64,000 bases of DNA from Verrucomicrobiota bacterium (GTDB lineage: Bacteria > Verrucomicrobiota > Kiritimatiellia > RFP12 > UBA1067), in contig JAHFSX010000028.1 of assembly GCA_023269675.1 (NCBI GenBank), positions 1 to 64,000 on the forward strand, in the 5' to 3' direction. The position numbers were made by a program, and so were the translations under genes. Below are positions 47,784-56,014 of the stretch, one piece after another. The notes beneath the pieces are model-generated. The model was not told the DNA's origin. It was given only the letters and a program-made list of their open reading frames with translations, and did no database searches. The stretch's first letter is position 1. Each line of letters opens with the position of its first letter.

Positions 47784-50465
47784 CTACGGGTGCGCTAGGC
47801 GGGTTCCCAGTTCCTCCGGCGACAGCGCGCTCTCCGCGTAGCGCATTGTGCCGGGAAGCGCGGCGGAAGCGGTCATGGGGTTTCCGAAGAGATCGGTCCA
47901 CCGGATGGCGGGATCTTGGATGAACGGCAGCCGGGCGTCGCGTCCGCCGCAGAGAACCGCGCAGGTCCCGTTCCGTCCCGCGAAGAGATAGGCGAAACGG
48001 TTTTCGCCCAGCGCGACTTTCCGCGCGAACGGCTTTCCCTCCAGCGCATGGGTGAGGTGGGCGTAGGCGGCCAGGCCCGGATGCGGATAGCCGTCCGCGC
48101 CCAGCAGCACCGTGAAGCTCGGCGCCTGGGCGAGGGAGGAATAGCCGTGCGCCGTGTAAAGGAACACCTTGGAGACCTTCTGCGCCAGGAGGCTGACCGT
48201 GTAGCGGCAGTTTTTCTCCGCCAAGCCGGCCAGATCCTCTTCCGGCTGCCAGGTGATGGTCCGCTTGTAAAGCCCCGTCATGCGGCATCCGACACCCGAA
48301 GAGCCTGTGCTGCCGCCCTGACCCTCGCTCATGTAGACCGGCTTGCCGCCCGCGTAAGGAACCTTTGAAAAAATCTCGCCGACCGCGTCGCTATAAGCCT
48401 GCTGCACGCAGTCATCGTCGAGAGCTGTGGCGTTTTTGGTGTAAAGGTGAAAGTCGATCATGTCGCAGTTCGCCATTCCCCCGGCGGCGTAGACGCCCGC
48501 CGTCCACTGCCTGCCGCTCCCGCCGCTCGTGGTGTTGAAGCCGGCGACCTTGACGGACGGGTCGACCGCTTTCGCGGTCCGGTAGGCGCCACGGCAGAGT
48601 TCCGCGAAATCGCGCTTCGCGTCATCCTTTCCGAAAAACCGCGCGTCCTGCCCCGATTGCCACCAGTTGCCCCAGGGCTCGTTCCAGACGAAGTATTCGT
48701 CGATCACGCCTTTGTAGCGCGCGACGAACGTCTTCACGTAGATGTTGAACTCCTCGTTGTTTTTCGGGCGGAGGAATTTCTCGAAGTATCCCATGTGTTT
48801 GCAGCCCAGATCGGCGTAGTGCGAGGCCCACGCGGGCGTGGTCCCTAATTGCGCGAAAATCTTGATCTTGTTTTTGCGGTAGCGCAAAAGATCGTCGTCC
48901 ATGAACGTCCACTGGCCCTTTTCCGGCTCCAGGTTCCACCAGCCGCAATACTCCGTGCCGGCGTCGTGCAGGCGCGCCCAGTTGATGCCGCAGGCTTTCA
49001 TCATGCGGATGGTCGGCTCCGAGGCGAGAAAGTGACAGCCGAAAGCGGAGTCCGGCGCGTCTTGGTTCCAGAAGACCGGACGCTCCAGGCGCGTCATCAC
49101 GATTTCGGTGTACGGTGAGAGGCGCTGGCCGTCGCGCTCCACCCACGACTCGATCCGGAACTGCCCGAGGGGCCGGGCGGGAAAGACGTCGAACCGCAGC
49201 TCGCCTTCAAACCGCCCCTTGCCGGCGGGGACGGGGCGGTCGGCAAGCGCCACGCTTTCACCGTAAAGATCCGCCACGCGGCTTTTCAGAACCGCGCCGC
49301 CCGCCTCGCCTGTCACGCAGAAGCGCACCTCGGCCCGTTCGTCCGCGAACTGGATACGCGTCTCGGCGATCTCGGAACGCCCCGGCGCCAGCGCCACCTC
49401 GCACGTGCGGTCCGCATAAGCGGCGTCCGCCGCACCGGCAAACGCGCGCAGGGCATCCAGCCGGAAGGTCCCGGTTCCGGTGAACCGCAGGCAGAAGCAC
49501 AGCGCCTCGCCGGGCGGCACAAAAGCCAGCGTTGCCGTCTGCCAGCCGTTCGAAGGGGCGAGCGTCTTAGCGGCAAGGGGCCGGCCTTCGCACAGCACGT
49601 CCACGCGGCACTGGCCCGCGCCCTGGTACGCGAACGCGACGGTATGGGGTTTGTCAGGCTGGTTGGACTGAAAGGGCTCGGAATACAGCGCGAATCCCTT
49701 TTCAGCTTTCACCTCCAGCGAGGGGATCCCCCCCTCGCCGGGGTGGCCGGCGTCCGCGCCGCAGGTGGCTGTCCGGCTGTCGCGGTCGATGTTCCAGCCG
49801 CAGGGAAGCCCCAGCGGGAAGCGGCTGTTGCGGAAGAAGTTTTTTACCGAGGCGTCCGGCCGCGGCACCGTTGCGGCGAGCTCCTCATTGCCGAGGCGCG
49901 CCAGCTCCACGCAGGCGATGTCCGTGTCGCCGCCGCCCGTGTAGAAATAGAGCGCCACCTTTGAATCGCAGTGCTCCCGCGTCTGGATGAGGAACCGCCG
50001 CTCCTTCCACTCGCCGGAGGCGGGGAAGTCCGCGTCCCCGAAACCGCGGTAGGGCGCGCCGATCTGGCGCAAGCCGAACTGAAGGGTGGCGGCCTGCGGA
50101 CGCGCCGTCACGACCAGCTCGAACACGCCGGGCAGGGCGATGTCCCCGCCGTCGATCCAGAACTGCGTGGCCGAGTCGACCTTGTCCGCATGGATCCGCA
50201 GAAACGCGCGCCCGTTCTCGTTGAGGCGTTCCGCCCGCGCCACGGAGGCGTTCCATGCGGCGTAATTCTCGTGCACTTTCGGCGGCAGCGACCCTTGAAA
50301 ACGTCCGATCTTCTCGAACGGGCACGGCGATCCCGCCTGCCCGAAATCCACGCGGAACAGCGTTTCCCTTGCGTCGGCCAGCAGCGCCCATCCCGCGCAG
50401 AAAAAAACGCGGAACAGCGCGCGGGCGACGCGTCCGGTAATCAGGCTTGTTGAGTGACTCGACAT
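47784..50465 (-). CDS. Exported clan GH-A glycoside hydrolase-like protein
   Basis: An 893-residue exported protein. The start at 50465 (behind AAGGGGAGC) is chosen over one 42 bases upstream. The first ~490 residues contain beta-sandwich modules (FRNSRFPLGLPCGWNIDRDS is a CBM-like opening). The catalytic barrel runs from ~505 (FGCHFLASEPTIRMMKACGI). Glu596 in VWNEPWGNWW is the expected acid/base after the NEP motif, and Glu714 in KPVYMSEGQGG the nucleophile, matching GH39/GH5-type enzymes. A beta domain ends the protein (FAYLFAGRNGTCAVLCGG). The substrate cannot be read from sequence. Confidence 0.78.
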   Translation of the reverse strand: MSSHSTSLITGRVARALFRVFFCAGWALLADARETLFRVDFGQAGSPCPFEKIGRFQGSLPPKVHENYAAWNASVARAERLNENGRAFLRIHADKVDSATQFWIDGGDIALPGVFELVVTARPQAATLQFGLRQIGAPYRGFGDADFPASGEWKERRFLIQTREHCDSKVALYFYTGGGDTDIACVELARLGNEELAATVPRPDASVKNFFRNSRFPLGLPCGWNIDRDSRTATCGADAGHPGEGGIPSLEVKAEKGFALYSEPFQSNQPDKPHTVAFAYQGAGQCRVDVLCEGRPLAAKTLAPSNGWQTATLAFVPPGEALCFCLRFTGTGTFRLDALRAFAGAADAAYADRTCEVALAPGRSEIAETRIQFADERAEVRFCVTGEAGGAVLKSRVADLYGESVALADRPVPAGKGRFEGELRFDVFPARPLGQFRIESWVERDGQRLSPYTEIVMTRLERPVFWNQDAPDSAFGCHFLASEPTIRMMKACGINWARLHDAGTEYCGWWNLEPEKGQWTFMDDDLLRYRKNKIKIFAQLGTTPAWASHYADLGCKHMGYFEKFLRPKNNEEFNIYVKTFVARYKGVIDEYFVWNEPWGNWWQSGQDARFFGKDDAKRDFAELCRGAYRTAKAVDPSVKVAGFNTTSGGSGRQWTAGVYAAGGMANCDMIDFHLYTKNATALDDDCVQQAYSDAVGEIFSKVPYAGGKPVYMSEGQGGSTGSSGVGCRMTGLYKRTITWQPEEDLAGLAEKNCRYTVSLLAQKVSKVFLYTAHGYSSLAQAPSFTVLLGADGYPHPGLAAYAHLTHALEGKPFARKVALGENRFAYLFAGRNGTCAVLCGGRDARLPFIQDPAIRWTDLFGNPMTASAALPGTMRYAESALSPEELGTRLAHP

Positions 50466-50581
50466 GGCGCTCCCCTTCCAGATCAATACTTGTAAAGCCT
50501 TAAGCATACGGCGATGACGCGTGTTTCTTCAATGACATCTTTCCTCCCGCGTGAAAATAAACGAAAGGACAAGCTCAGGAA

Positions 50582-50714
50582 GATTAGAATTACGATTAAG
50601 AATGAACTAAGGGACAGACAAGAATGGCGCTGAAATAAGCTCTGTTAACGATCTTAATCCGATTGTCCGGGCGGAAGGCGAAGAGATTACGATTAAGATT
50701 AGGATTACGATTAT
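50582..50714 (+). repeat. GATTAN hexamer arrays, left of the ORF6N relic
   Basis: Two short arrays: GATTAGAATTACGATTAA at 50582-50599 and, at 50685-50714, five units GATTAC-GATTAA-GATTAG-GATTAC-GATTAT. Units keep GATTA while the sixth base varies. Confidence 0.8.
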
Positions 50715-50726
50715 GAACGAGAGAGT

Positions 50727-50757
50727 GGCAACTGGTCAGGCGATGCGAGGGGTGGAC
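50727..50757 (+). repeat. ORF6N leader-like sequence
   Basis: GGCAACTGGTCAGGCGATGC and GAGGGGTG resemble the leader before the intact ORF6N gene (GGCAACAGGTCAGACG ... GGAGGTG). Confidence 0.5.
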
Positions 50758-50789
50758 GATCGCCGTCGAAAGAGAAGTGGGCCTTATTG

Positions 50790-50885
50790 CGCGGACGACA
50801 CGGAGGTCGTCCCTCCAGAGCGAGCCCATCCGACACAGCTTTTCTCGCGGTGGAGGGCCCGCCTCCGTGCGGGCCGCCTGTCGAT
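50790..50885. repeat. Family E palindromic element inserted between leader and ORF6N relic
   Basis: GACACGGAGGTCGTCCCTCC at the left and GGAGGGCCCGCCTCCGTGCG at the right. In the intact copy at 59.8 kb the leader abuts the ORF6N start codon, so this element seems to be inserted. Confidence 0.6.
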
Positions 50886-50945
50886 GTGCAGAGGCATTTT
50901 TGTCCGAAGCGCTTTCGGCAGTGGTGTGACGTGCGCGATGCTGTG

Positions 50946-51089
50946 ATGCCCGTTGCGCGGCTCGAGCGGGCCATCTGTCTAATCCAGGGACAGAAGGTCT
51001 TGCTGGACAGGGATCTCGTGGCCCTTTATGGGGTTGAGACTCGTGGCTTGAATCAGGCGGTAAGCGCAAGCCGAGCGGCTTCACCGTGA
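50946..51089 (+). pseudogene. Internally deleted ORF6N-domain gene relic
   Basis: The first ~40 codons (MPVARLERAICLIQGQ, KVLLDRDLVALYGVE, LNQAV) match the N-terminus of the intact ORF6N protein at 59852. At about 51060 the sequence jumps to AGCGCAAGCCGAGCGGCTTC, which matches the end of the intact gene (AAGCCGATCGGTTTCAGCGTG) but in another frame. About 390 bases of the middle are missing. Confidence 0.85.
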
Positions 51090-51119
51090 AAGAGCGGCGG
51101 GCGAGATGTTCGGCGCAAA

Positions 51120-51155
51120 AATCCTAATCCTAATCTTAATCGTAATCTTAATCTT
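51120..51155 (-). repeat. AATCNT (inverted GATTAN) hexamer array, right of the relic
   Basis: Six units: AATCCT-AATCCT-AATCTT-AATCGT-AATCTT-AATCTT, i.e. GATTAN on the opposite strand, followed by CCCCC. Confidence 0.85.
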
Positions 51156-51350
51156 CCCCCTCAAGCATTTCCATAGGGGCGGTTATGACAAGTCGCCGGG
51201 CGGGGTGAGCTCAAAAAACAACCTTGGGGGATGTCGGGGACATAATAATTCGGTACAATGCAACATCGCGTGAAGCCATGAAGGTCGGCGGCGGGGCAAA
51301 TCGCCGCAACGCCGTGGCACTCACGAGAAAAAAATGGGGGAAGCGCTGCG

Positions 51351-53117
51351 ATGAAAAAACCGTTGGTTCTTGGTTGTTGGTTATGGGTCGCCGTTCTGAC
51401 GTTCGCCGGGGAGCGGGTCGCGCTGTGGCCGGAAGGAAAGATTCCGGATTGCCAGGCCCAGCAGATCGCGGCGACCACCCAAGAGGTGAAGGCGCCGGGT
51501 TTCAAGGCGGCGGAACATGCGATGCCGTATCTTGACTGGTACGAGGCGCCGGCCGTGAAAAATGGCGGATGCATGTTGCTCATTTCCGGCGGCGGTTATC
51601 AGAGTTGCTGCGACGGGGTGTGGATTGACCGGGCCGCGAAGAAGTTCACCGAACTCGGGTTCGTCTGCGCGAGCCTCACCTACCGTACGCCGCGTCCGCA
51701 AGGGTTGCCGATCTACCAGAGCGCGTGGGAGGACGGGCAGCGCGCCGTCCGTCTCGTCCGCAGCGATGCGAAGAAGCGCGGCTTCGACCCGGAGAAGATC
51801 GGCGCGTTCGGGTTCTCCGCAGGCTCGCACCTGACGGTCTTGCTCGCGACGAGCGCGCTCACGCCGGCGTACGGGCCGGTCGACGGGCTCGACCAGCTTC
51901 CGTGCCACGTCAACTGGGCGGTGCCGGTCTACACCGCCTACGCGCTCACGGACGGACTCGTCGGTCCCAACACGCGCGAGGGCGACGCGATCGACGCCAA
52001 GCTCTCGGACGTGTTCAAGTTCGACGCGAAGACGTGTCCGATGGCGCTCTTCCACGGCGGAGCGGACGTCTATTCGCCGAACGGCTCCACGCAGATCTAC
52101 CGCCAGCTCCGCAGGATGAAAATCCCGGCCGAGATCCACCTCTTCGCGGACCGTCCCCACGGCTTCATGGGCGACCCGAGCAAAGGTGAAGACGGCACCG
52201 CCTACGACCACTGGTTCGACCGTATCGCCGAATACGTCCGCCAGATGAATTTCGACGGGCGTCTCGGCGCGGAAGAGGACCTGATGGCCCGCTATCCGAA
52301 CGACGACGCGCGCGGCGAAACCCGCAAGGAGCCGGTCTGGCCGGAAGGCAAGATGCCGGATGTGCAGACGAACCAGTGCCTGCCTTATCTCGAGTGGCAC
52401 ATGCCGAAGGAGCTCAAGACGAAGGCGATCCAGATCATCTACTCGGGCGGCGGCTACGGGGGCAACAGTCCGGAGGGATTCGAAGTCGCGCCGGCGCGGC
52501 GTTACCTCAACGAAAAGGGCATGACGGTCGTGACGATGAAATACCGCACGCCGCGTCCGCTGGGCGGGCTGGCCAAGCACACGACGGCGTGGCAGGACCT
52601 GCAGCGCGCCGTCCGAGTCGTCCGCAGCGAGGCCGCGGCAAAGGGGCTCGACCCCGACCGCATCGGCATCATGGGCTCCTCGGCCGGCGGGCACCTGACG
52701 CTCATGGGCGCGACCAGCTCGAAACGCCGTGCCTATGGCCCGATCGACGACCTTGACAAGCTTCCCTGCAGCGTGCAGTGGGCGGTCGCGATCTATCCGG
52801 CGTACGCGCTCACGGACGGCGCGGAGGCCCCGAATGCCAAGGGCGGCAACGAGGACGACGCGCGGCTCGTCCCCGAGTTCTCGTTCGACCTCGCGACGTG
52901 TCCGATCCTGTTCATCCACGGCGACGCGGACGGCTGGGCGGCGATGAATTCGGTGAAATGCTGGGAGCAGCTCCGCCGGATGGGGATCCAGTCCGATCTC
53001 CACACGCTGGTCGGACGCAATCACTGCTTCCAGCGGAAGGCCGCCCCGGGCACGGGCAGCTATACCTGGATGGATCGTATTTGGGAATTCATGAACCACA
53101 AGGGGTTCAACAAGTAG
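51351..53117 (+). CDS. Exported tandem-duplicated alpha/beta-hydrolase (esterase)
   Basis: A 588-residue secreted protein with a signal peptide (MKKPLVLGCWLWVAVLTFAG). Two homologous alpha/beta-hydrolase domains, each about 270 residues, lie in tandem. First nucleophile Ser156 in GFSAGSH, second Ser444 in GSSAGGH. Both contain YRTPRP, a W(E/Q)D(G/L)QRAVR(L/V)VRS helix, a YGP(V/I)D(G/D)LD(Q/K)LPC segment, an Asp motif (FHGGAD, IHGDAD) and a His near the end (PHGF, NHCF), so both triads look intact. It resembles exported acetyl- or feruloyl-esterases that deacylate polysaccharides. First gene of a three-gene run with 21- and 34-base gaps. Confidence 0.87.
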   Translation: MKKPLVLGCWLWVAVLTFAGERVALWPEGKIPDCQAQQIAATTQEVKAPGFKAAEHAMPYLDWYEAPAVKNGGCMLLISGGGYQSCCDGVWIDRAAKKFTELGFVCASLTYRTPRPQGLPIYQSAWEDGQRAVRLVRSDAKKRGFDPEKIGAFGFSAGSHLTVLLATSALTPAYGPVDGLDQLPCHVNWAVPVYTAYALTDGLVGPNTREGDAIDAKLSDVFKFDAKTCPMALFHGGADVYSPNGSTQIYRQLRRMKIPAEIHLFADRPHGFMGDPSKGEDGTAYDHWFDRIAEYVRQMNFDGRLGAEEDLMARYPNDDARGETRKEPVWPEGKMPDVQTNQCLPYLEWHMPKELKTKAIQIIYSGGGYGGNSPEGFEVAPARRYLNEKGMTVVTMKYRTPRPLGGLAKHTTAWQDLQRAVRVVRSEAAAKGLDPDRIGIMGSSAGGHLTLMGATSSKRRAYGPIDDLDKLPCSVQWAVAIYPAYALTDGAEAPNAKGGNEDDARLVPEFSFDLATCPILFIHGDADGWAAMNSVKCWEQLRRMGIQSDLHTLVGRNHCFQRKAAPGTGSYTWMDRIWEFMNHKGFNK

Positions 53118-53138
53118 AAAGCAAACGGGGAAAACCAG

Positions 53139-54362
53139 ATGAAGAAACTGATGCTCATTATCGGCGCGGCGATTGTCTCGGGATGGTGCATGGCCGGCAA
53201 CGGACCGAAGAGTTCGGGAACGACGTTCGCGAGGGACCAGCTCGCGCCTTACGTCGAAAACGGACAGCTTCCGGGCGCGATCAACGTCTTTTACAAGGAC
53301 GGTCTGCAGGAGGTCGCCTGCGTCGGTTACGCCGACGTCGCGGCGAAGCGTCCGATCACGATGGACGACGTCTACATGCAGTGCTCGCAGACAAAGGGCT
53401 TCTGCGGCGTGACGATCGCCCTCCTCGTCGAGGAAGGCAAGATCTCGCTCGACGATCCCGTTTCGAAAGTCCTGCCGGAATTCAAGGAGCTCTGGGTCCT
53501 CGAATCCAACACGAACGGCGTGAAGAAACTCGTCCGGGCGAAAAACGTGCTCACCGTCCGCATGGCCATGAACCACACCGGCGGATTCCCGTTCGAGACC
53601 TGCGCGAAGCAGGGCAACCTCAAGGGCGGCGGCTGGTCCGGCGGCGCCCCGCTCCGGCAGACCGCGGCGATCGCGGCGGCGTGTCCGCTGCTCTTCGAGC
53701 CCGGCACGAAGGTCCAGTATTCCAACACCGGCATCGACATCGGCGCGGCCATCGTCGAGGAGGTGACCGGCAAGCGCTGGGAGGACTTCCTCAAGGAGCG
53801 CGTCCTCGATCCGCTCGGCATGGCCTCCAGCTCGTTCCGGCCGACCGACCAGCAGCTCAAGACGCAGGTGGAGATGTACGACTGCGTGAAGGATGCGCCC
53901 GCGAAATACCGCCTGCAGAACGAGATGGAGCAGCGCCCCTACAACGACGCCCACGTCTTCGCGTCGGCGGGCGCGGGGCTCTGGACGACCGCGAACGACC
54001 AGCTCAAGTTCTACAAGATGCTCATGAATCTCGGCGTGGGCGAGAACGGCGTGCGGATCCTCAAGGAGGAAACCGTGAAGGAGATTCTCGCGAAGTCGTC
54101 GCGTCCGAAAGGCTTGGGCGGTTATTCGCTCGGGCTTTCCGCGCCGGAAGAAGACGCGGAAGACGCCTGGTTCGGACACGGCGGCGCGTGGGGCACGAAC
54201 TGCATGGTCAACTGGCACCGCAAGGAGCTGAAGCTTTGGGCCGTGCAGCTCTGCGGCAGTCCCCGTCCCTGGGACAAGGCCCGCACGGCGGCGGAGGACA
54301 AGTTCTTCAAGGCCGCGATCGACAACTCCGGCGCCGACGCCTACACCGGCCGCGTCAAGTAG
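53139..54362 (+). CDS. Exported serine beta-lactamase-family hydrolase (class C/esterase type)
   Basis: A 407-residue protein with a signal peptide ending near CMAG. The three motifs of the family are present: Ser83-x-x-Lys86 (CSQTK), Tyr194-x-Asn196 (QYSNTG) and His347-x-Gly (GHGGAWGT) in the KTG position. That is the pattern of class C-like esterases and D-aminopeptidases rather than of a resistance enzyme. The CAZyme neighbours make a carbohydrate esterase role more likely than antibiotic resistance. It follows the esterase gene by 21 bases; its last 28 codons and the next gene suggest one transcript. Confidence 0.88.
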   Translation: MKKLMLIIGAAIVSGWCMAGNGPKSSGTTFARDQLAPYVENGQLPGAINVFYKDGLQEVACVGYADVAAKRPITMDDVYMQCSQTKGFCGVTIALLVEEGKISLDDPVSKVLPEFKELWVLESNTNGVKKLVRAKNVLTVRMAMNHTGGFPFETCAKQGNLKGGGWSGGAPLRQTAAIAAACPLLFEPGTKVQYSNTGIDIGAAIVEEVTGKRWEDFLKERVLDPLGMASSSFRPTDQQLKTQVEMYDCVKDAPAKYRLQNEMEQRPYNDAHVFASAGAGLWTTANDQLKFYKMLMNLGVGENGVRILKEETVKEILAKSSRPKGLGGYSLGLSAPEEDAEDAWFGHGGAWGTNCMVNWHRKELKLWAVQLCGSPRPWDKARTAAEDKFFKAAIDNSGADAYTGRVK

Positions 54363-54396
54363 TAAGCCCACTGGTCATACAGATGGACAGGTATTT

Positions 54397-56010
54397 ATGT
54401 TATACATGAACGAATCTGTATCTAGAGGCGTGGCGGCTGGATTCGCCGCGTGGGTCTGTCTGTCCGCGTCCGCGGAGGTGAGCCTCACCTCGATGGTGGG
54501 GCCGGATCCGGCGGCGACGGTGAAGCGCTTCCGCGAGATGACGGACGCGCGCATCGCCGAGATCCGCGCGACGCCGAACCTGAAGGTGCCCGCGGGATGT
54601 GACGTCTACTATCTGTCGAATGCCGGCGATGACGCCAAGGACGGCCGGACGCCCGCGACGGCGTGGCTGACCGTTCCGCGTCTGAACCGCGCGACCGGCA
54701 TCCGGCCCGGTTCCTTCGTGCTCTTTGAACGTGGCGGGACCTGGCGCACGTCGCTGGATTTAGCGGACCATCCCGCCGACAAGCCGTTCGTCGGCTACGC
54801 GGGCGGGCTCAAAGGGCTCAAGGGCGTCACCTATTCCGCTTACGGCGCTGGCCCGAAACCGCGATTGGTTGCCTCGCCGTTCAACGGCGCGGATCCAGCC
54901 CGTTGGCGGACGACGGACGCACCGAATGTTTGGTCCTGTCCGTTGGGGCGTACGGACGTCGGGTTGGTTGTCTTCGACGAGGGCACGGCGCACGCGATCA
55001 AGATCCTTCCCGTCTACCACAAGGACGGCCACACGACGGCGCAGTACACGGGGCGGCCGTTCGCGGATTACCGCAGTCTCGATACGGATCTGCACTTCTA
55101 CCACGATTACTCCACGAACGGCATCGGCCGAGGGACGGGCCTGCTGTATCTCTATTCCAAGGAGAATCCGGGTACACGGTTCAAATCGATCGAATTCGGC
55201 CTGCGCCATAATATCATCACGGCGCATGGCCAGGAGGGAACGACCTTCGACAACCTGTGCCTGATGTACGGCGGGGCGCACGGAATCCATCAAGGCGGCT
55301 CCAAGAGCCTCCTCGTCAAAAACTGCGAATTCGGCTGGATCGGCGGCGGCATCCAGGGCGAGGGCCTCTTCGGCCGTGCGTGGGGCGTGCGTTACGGCAA
55401 CGCGGTGGAAGTGGGCGGGTGCGACGGCTACACGGTCACGAACTGCTACGTGTACCAGATTTACGACGCCGGCGTCACGCACCAGGCCGACGCCGTGTCG
55501 CGCTTCAACGGCAAGGAAACGGTCCTTTATCAGAAGGGTATCCGTTATGTGGGGAACGTGTTCGAGAAATGCAATTACTCGATCGAGTATTTCCTCTCGC
55601 GCTGCCCCCCGAACAACCCCAGCCGCATGGAGGATTACGTGATCGCCGACAATTTGATGTGGGACGCGGGGACGGGCCTCTGCGAGCAGCGTCCGGACCG
55701 CGATCAGGACGCCCACATCAAGAGCTGGGCCCATTCCAACCGCGCGGCGGGATACGTGATCCGCAACAACCTCTTCGCCGGCGCGCACAAACAGCTGGTC
55801 GAGATCTGCTCGGACCTGACGAATCCCGACGGCAGCGCGTCGATGCCGCGCATGGACGGAAACGTCTTCGTGGGGACGTCCGCGACCCGCGTGGGAACGG
55901 TCGAGCAGTTGCCCTCGGGCGCGGCGCGGCCGACGTATGTGCCGTTGGACGACAAGGCCGAGTCCTACCTGAACGCGCGTGGCGGCGGGAACCGCGTGAT
56001 CGTGCGGTAG
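54397..56010 (+). CDS. Exported right-handed beta-helix protein (pectate-lyase-like)
   Basis: A 537-residue protein with a signal peptide (AAGFAAWVCLSASAEV). YYLSNAGDDAKDGRTPATAW is the usual opening of secreted parallel beta-helix proteins. The body has beta-helix repeats with Asn ladders (GTTFDNLCLMYGGAHGIHQG, LVKNCEFGWIGGGIQG, YTVTNCYVYQIYDAGVTHQA, YVIRNNLFAGAHK). Such proteins are polysaccharide lyases or hydrolases acting on uronic-acid glycans; catalytic residues cannot be assigned. The start may be 54397 or 54406. Its stop is only four bases from the end of the convergent GH99-like gene. Confidence 0.8.
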   Translation: MLYMNESVSRGVAAGFAAWVCLSASAEVSLTSMVGPDPAATVKRFREMTDARIAEIRATPNLKVPAGCDVYYLSNAGDDAKDGRTPATAWLTVPRLNRATGIRPGSFVLFERGGTWRTSLDLADHPADKPFVGYAGGLKGLKGVTYSAYGAGPKPRLVASPFNGADPARWRTTDAPNVWSCPLGRTDVGLVVFDEGTAHAIKILPVYHKDGHTTAQYTGRPFADYRSLDTDLHFYHDYSTNGIGRGTGLLYLYSKENPGTRFKSIEFGLRHNIITAHGQEGTTFDNLCLMYGGAHGIHQGGSKSLLVKNCEFGWIGGGIQGEGLFGRAWGVRYGNAVEVGGCDGYTVTNCYVYQIYDAGVTHQADAVSRFNGKETVLYQKGIRYVGNVFEKCNYSIEYFLSRCPPNNPSRMEDYVIADNLMWDAGTGLCEQRPDRDQDAHIKSWAHSNRAAGYVIRNNLFAGAHKQLVEICSDLTNPDGSASMPRMDGNVFVGTSATRVGTVEQLPSGAARPTYVPLDDKAESYLNARGGGNRVIVR

Positions 56011-56014
56011 TTTT

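Noticed and set aside
50685..51155. Short genes encoding NRNPNLNRN-type peptides
   Set aside because: These are translations of the hexamer arrays, without ribosome sites or conserved frames.
53139..54362. Antibiotic-resistance beta-lactamase
   Set aside because: Motifs fit the broad serine hydrolase family; signal peptide, HGG in place of KTG, and esterase/CAZyme neighbours favour an esterase role.
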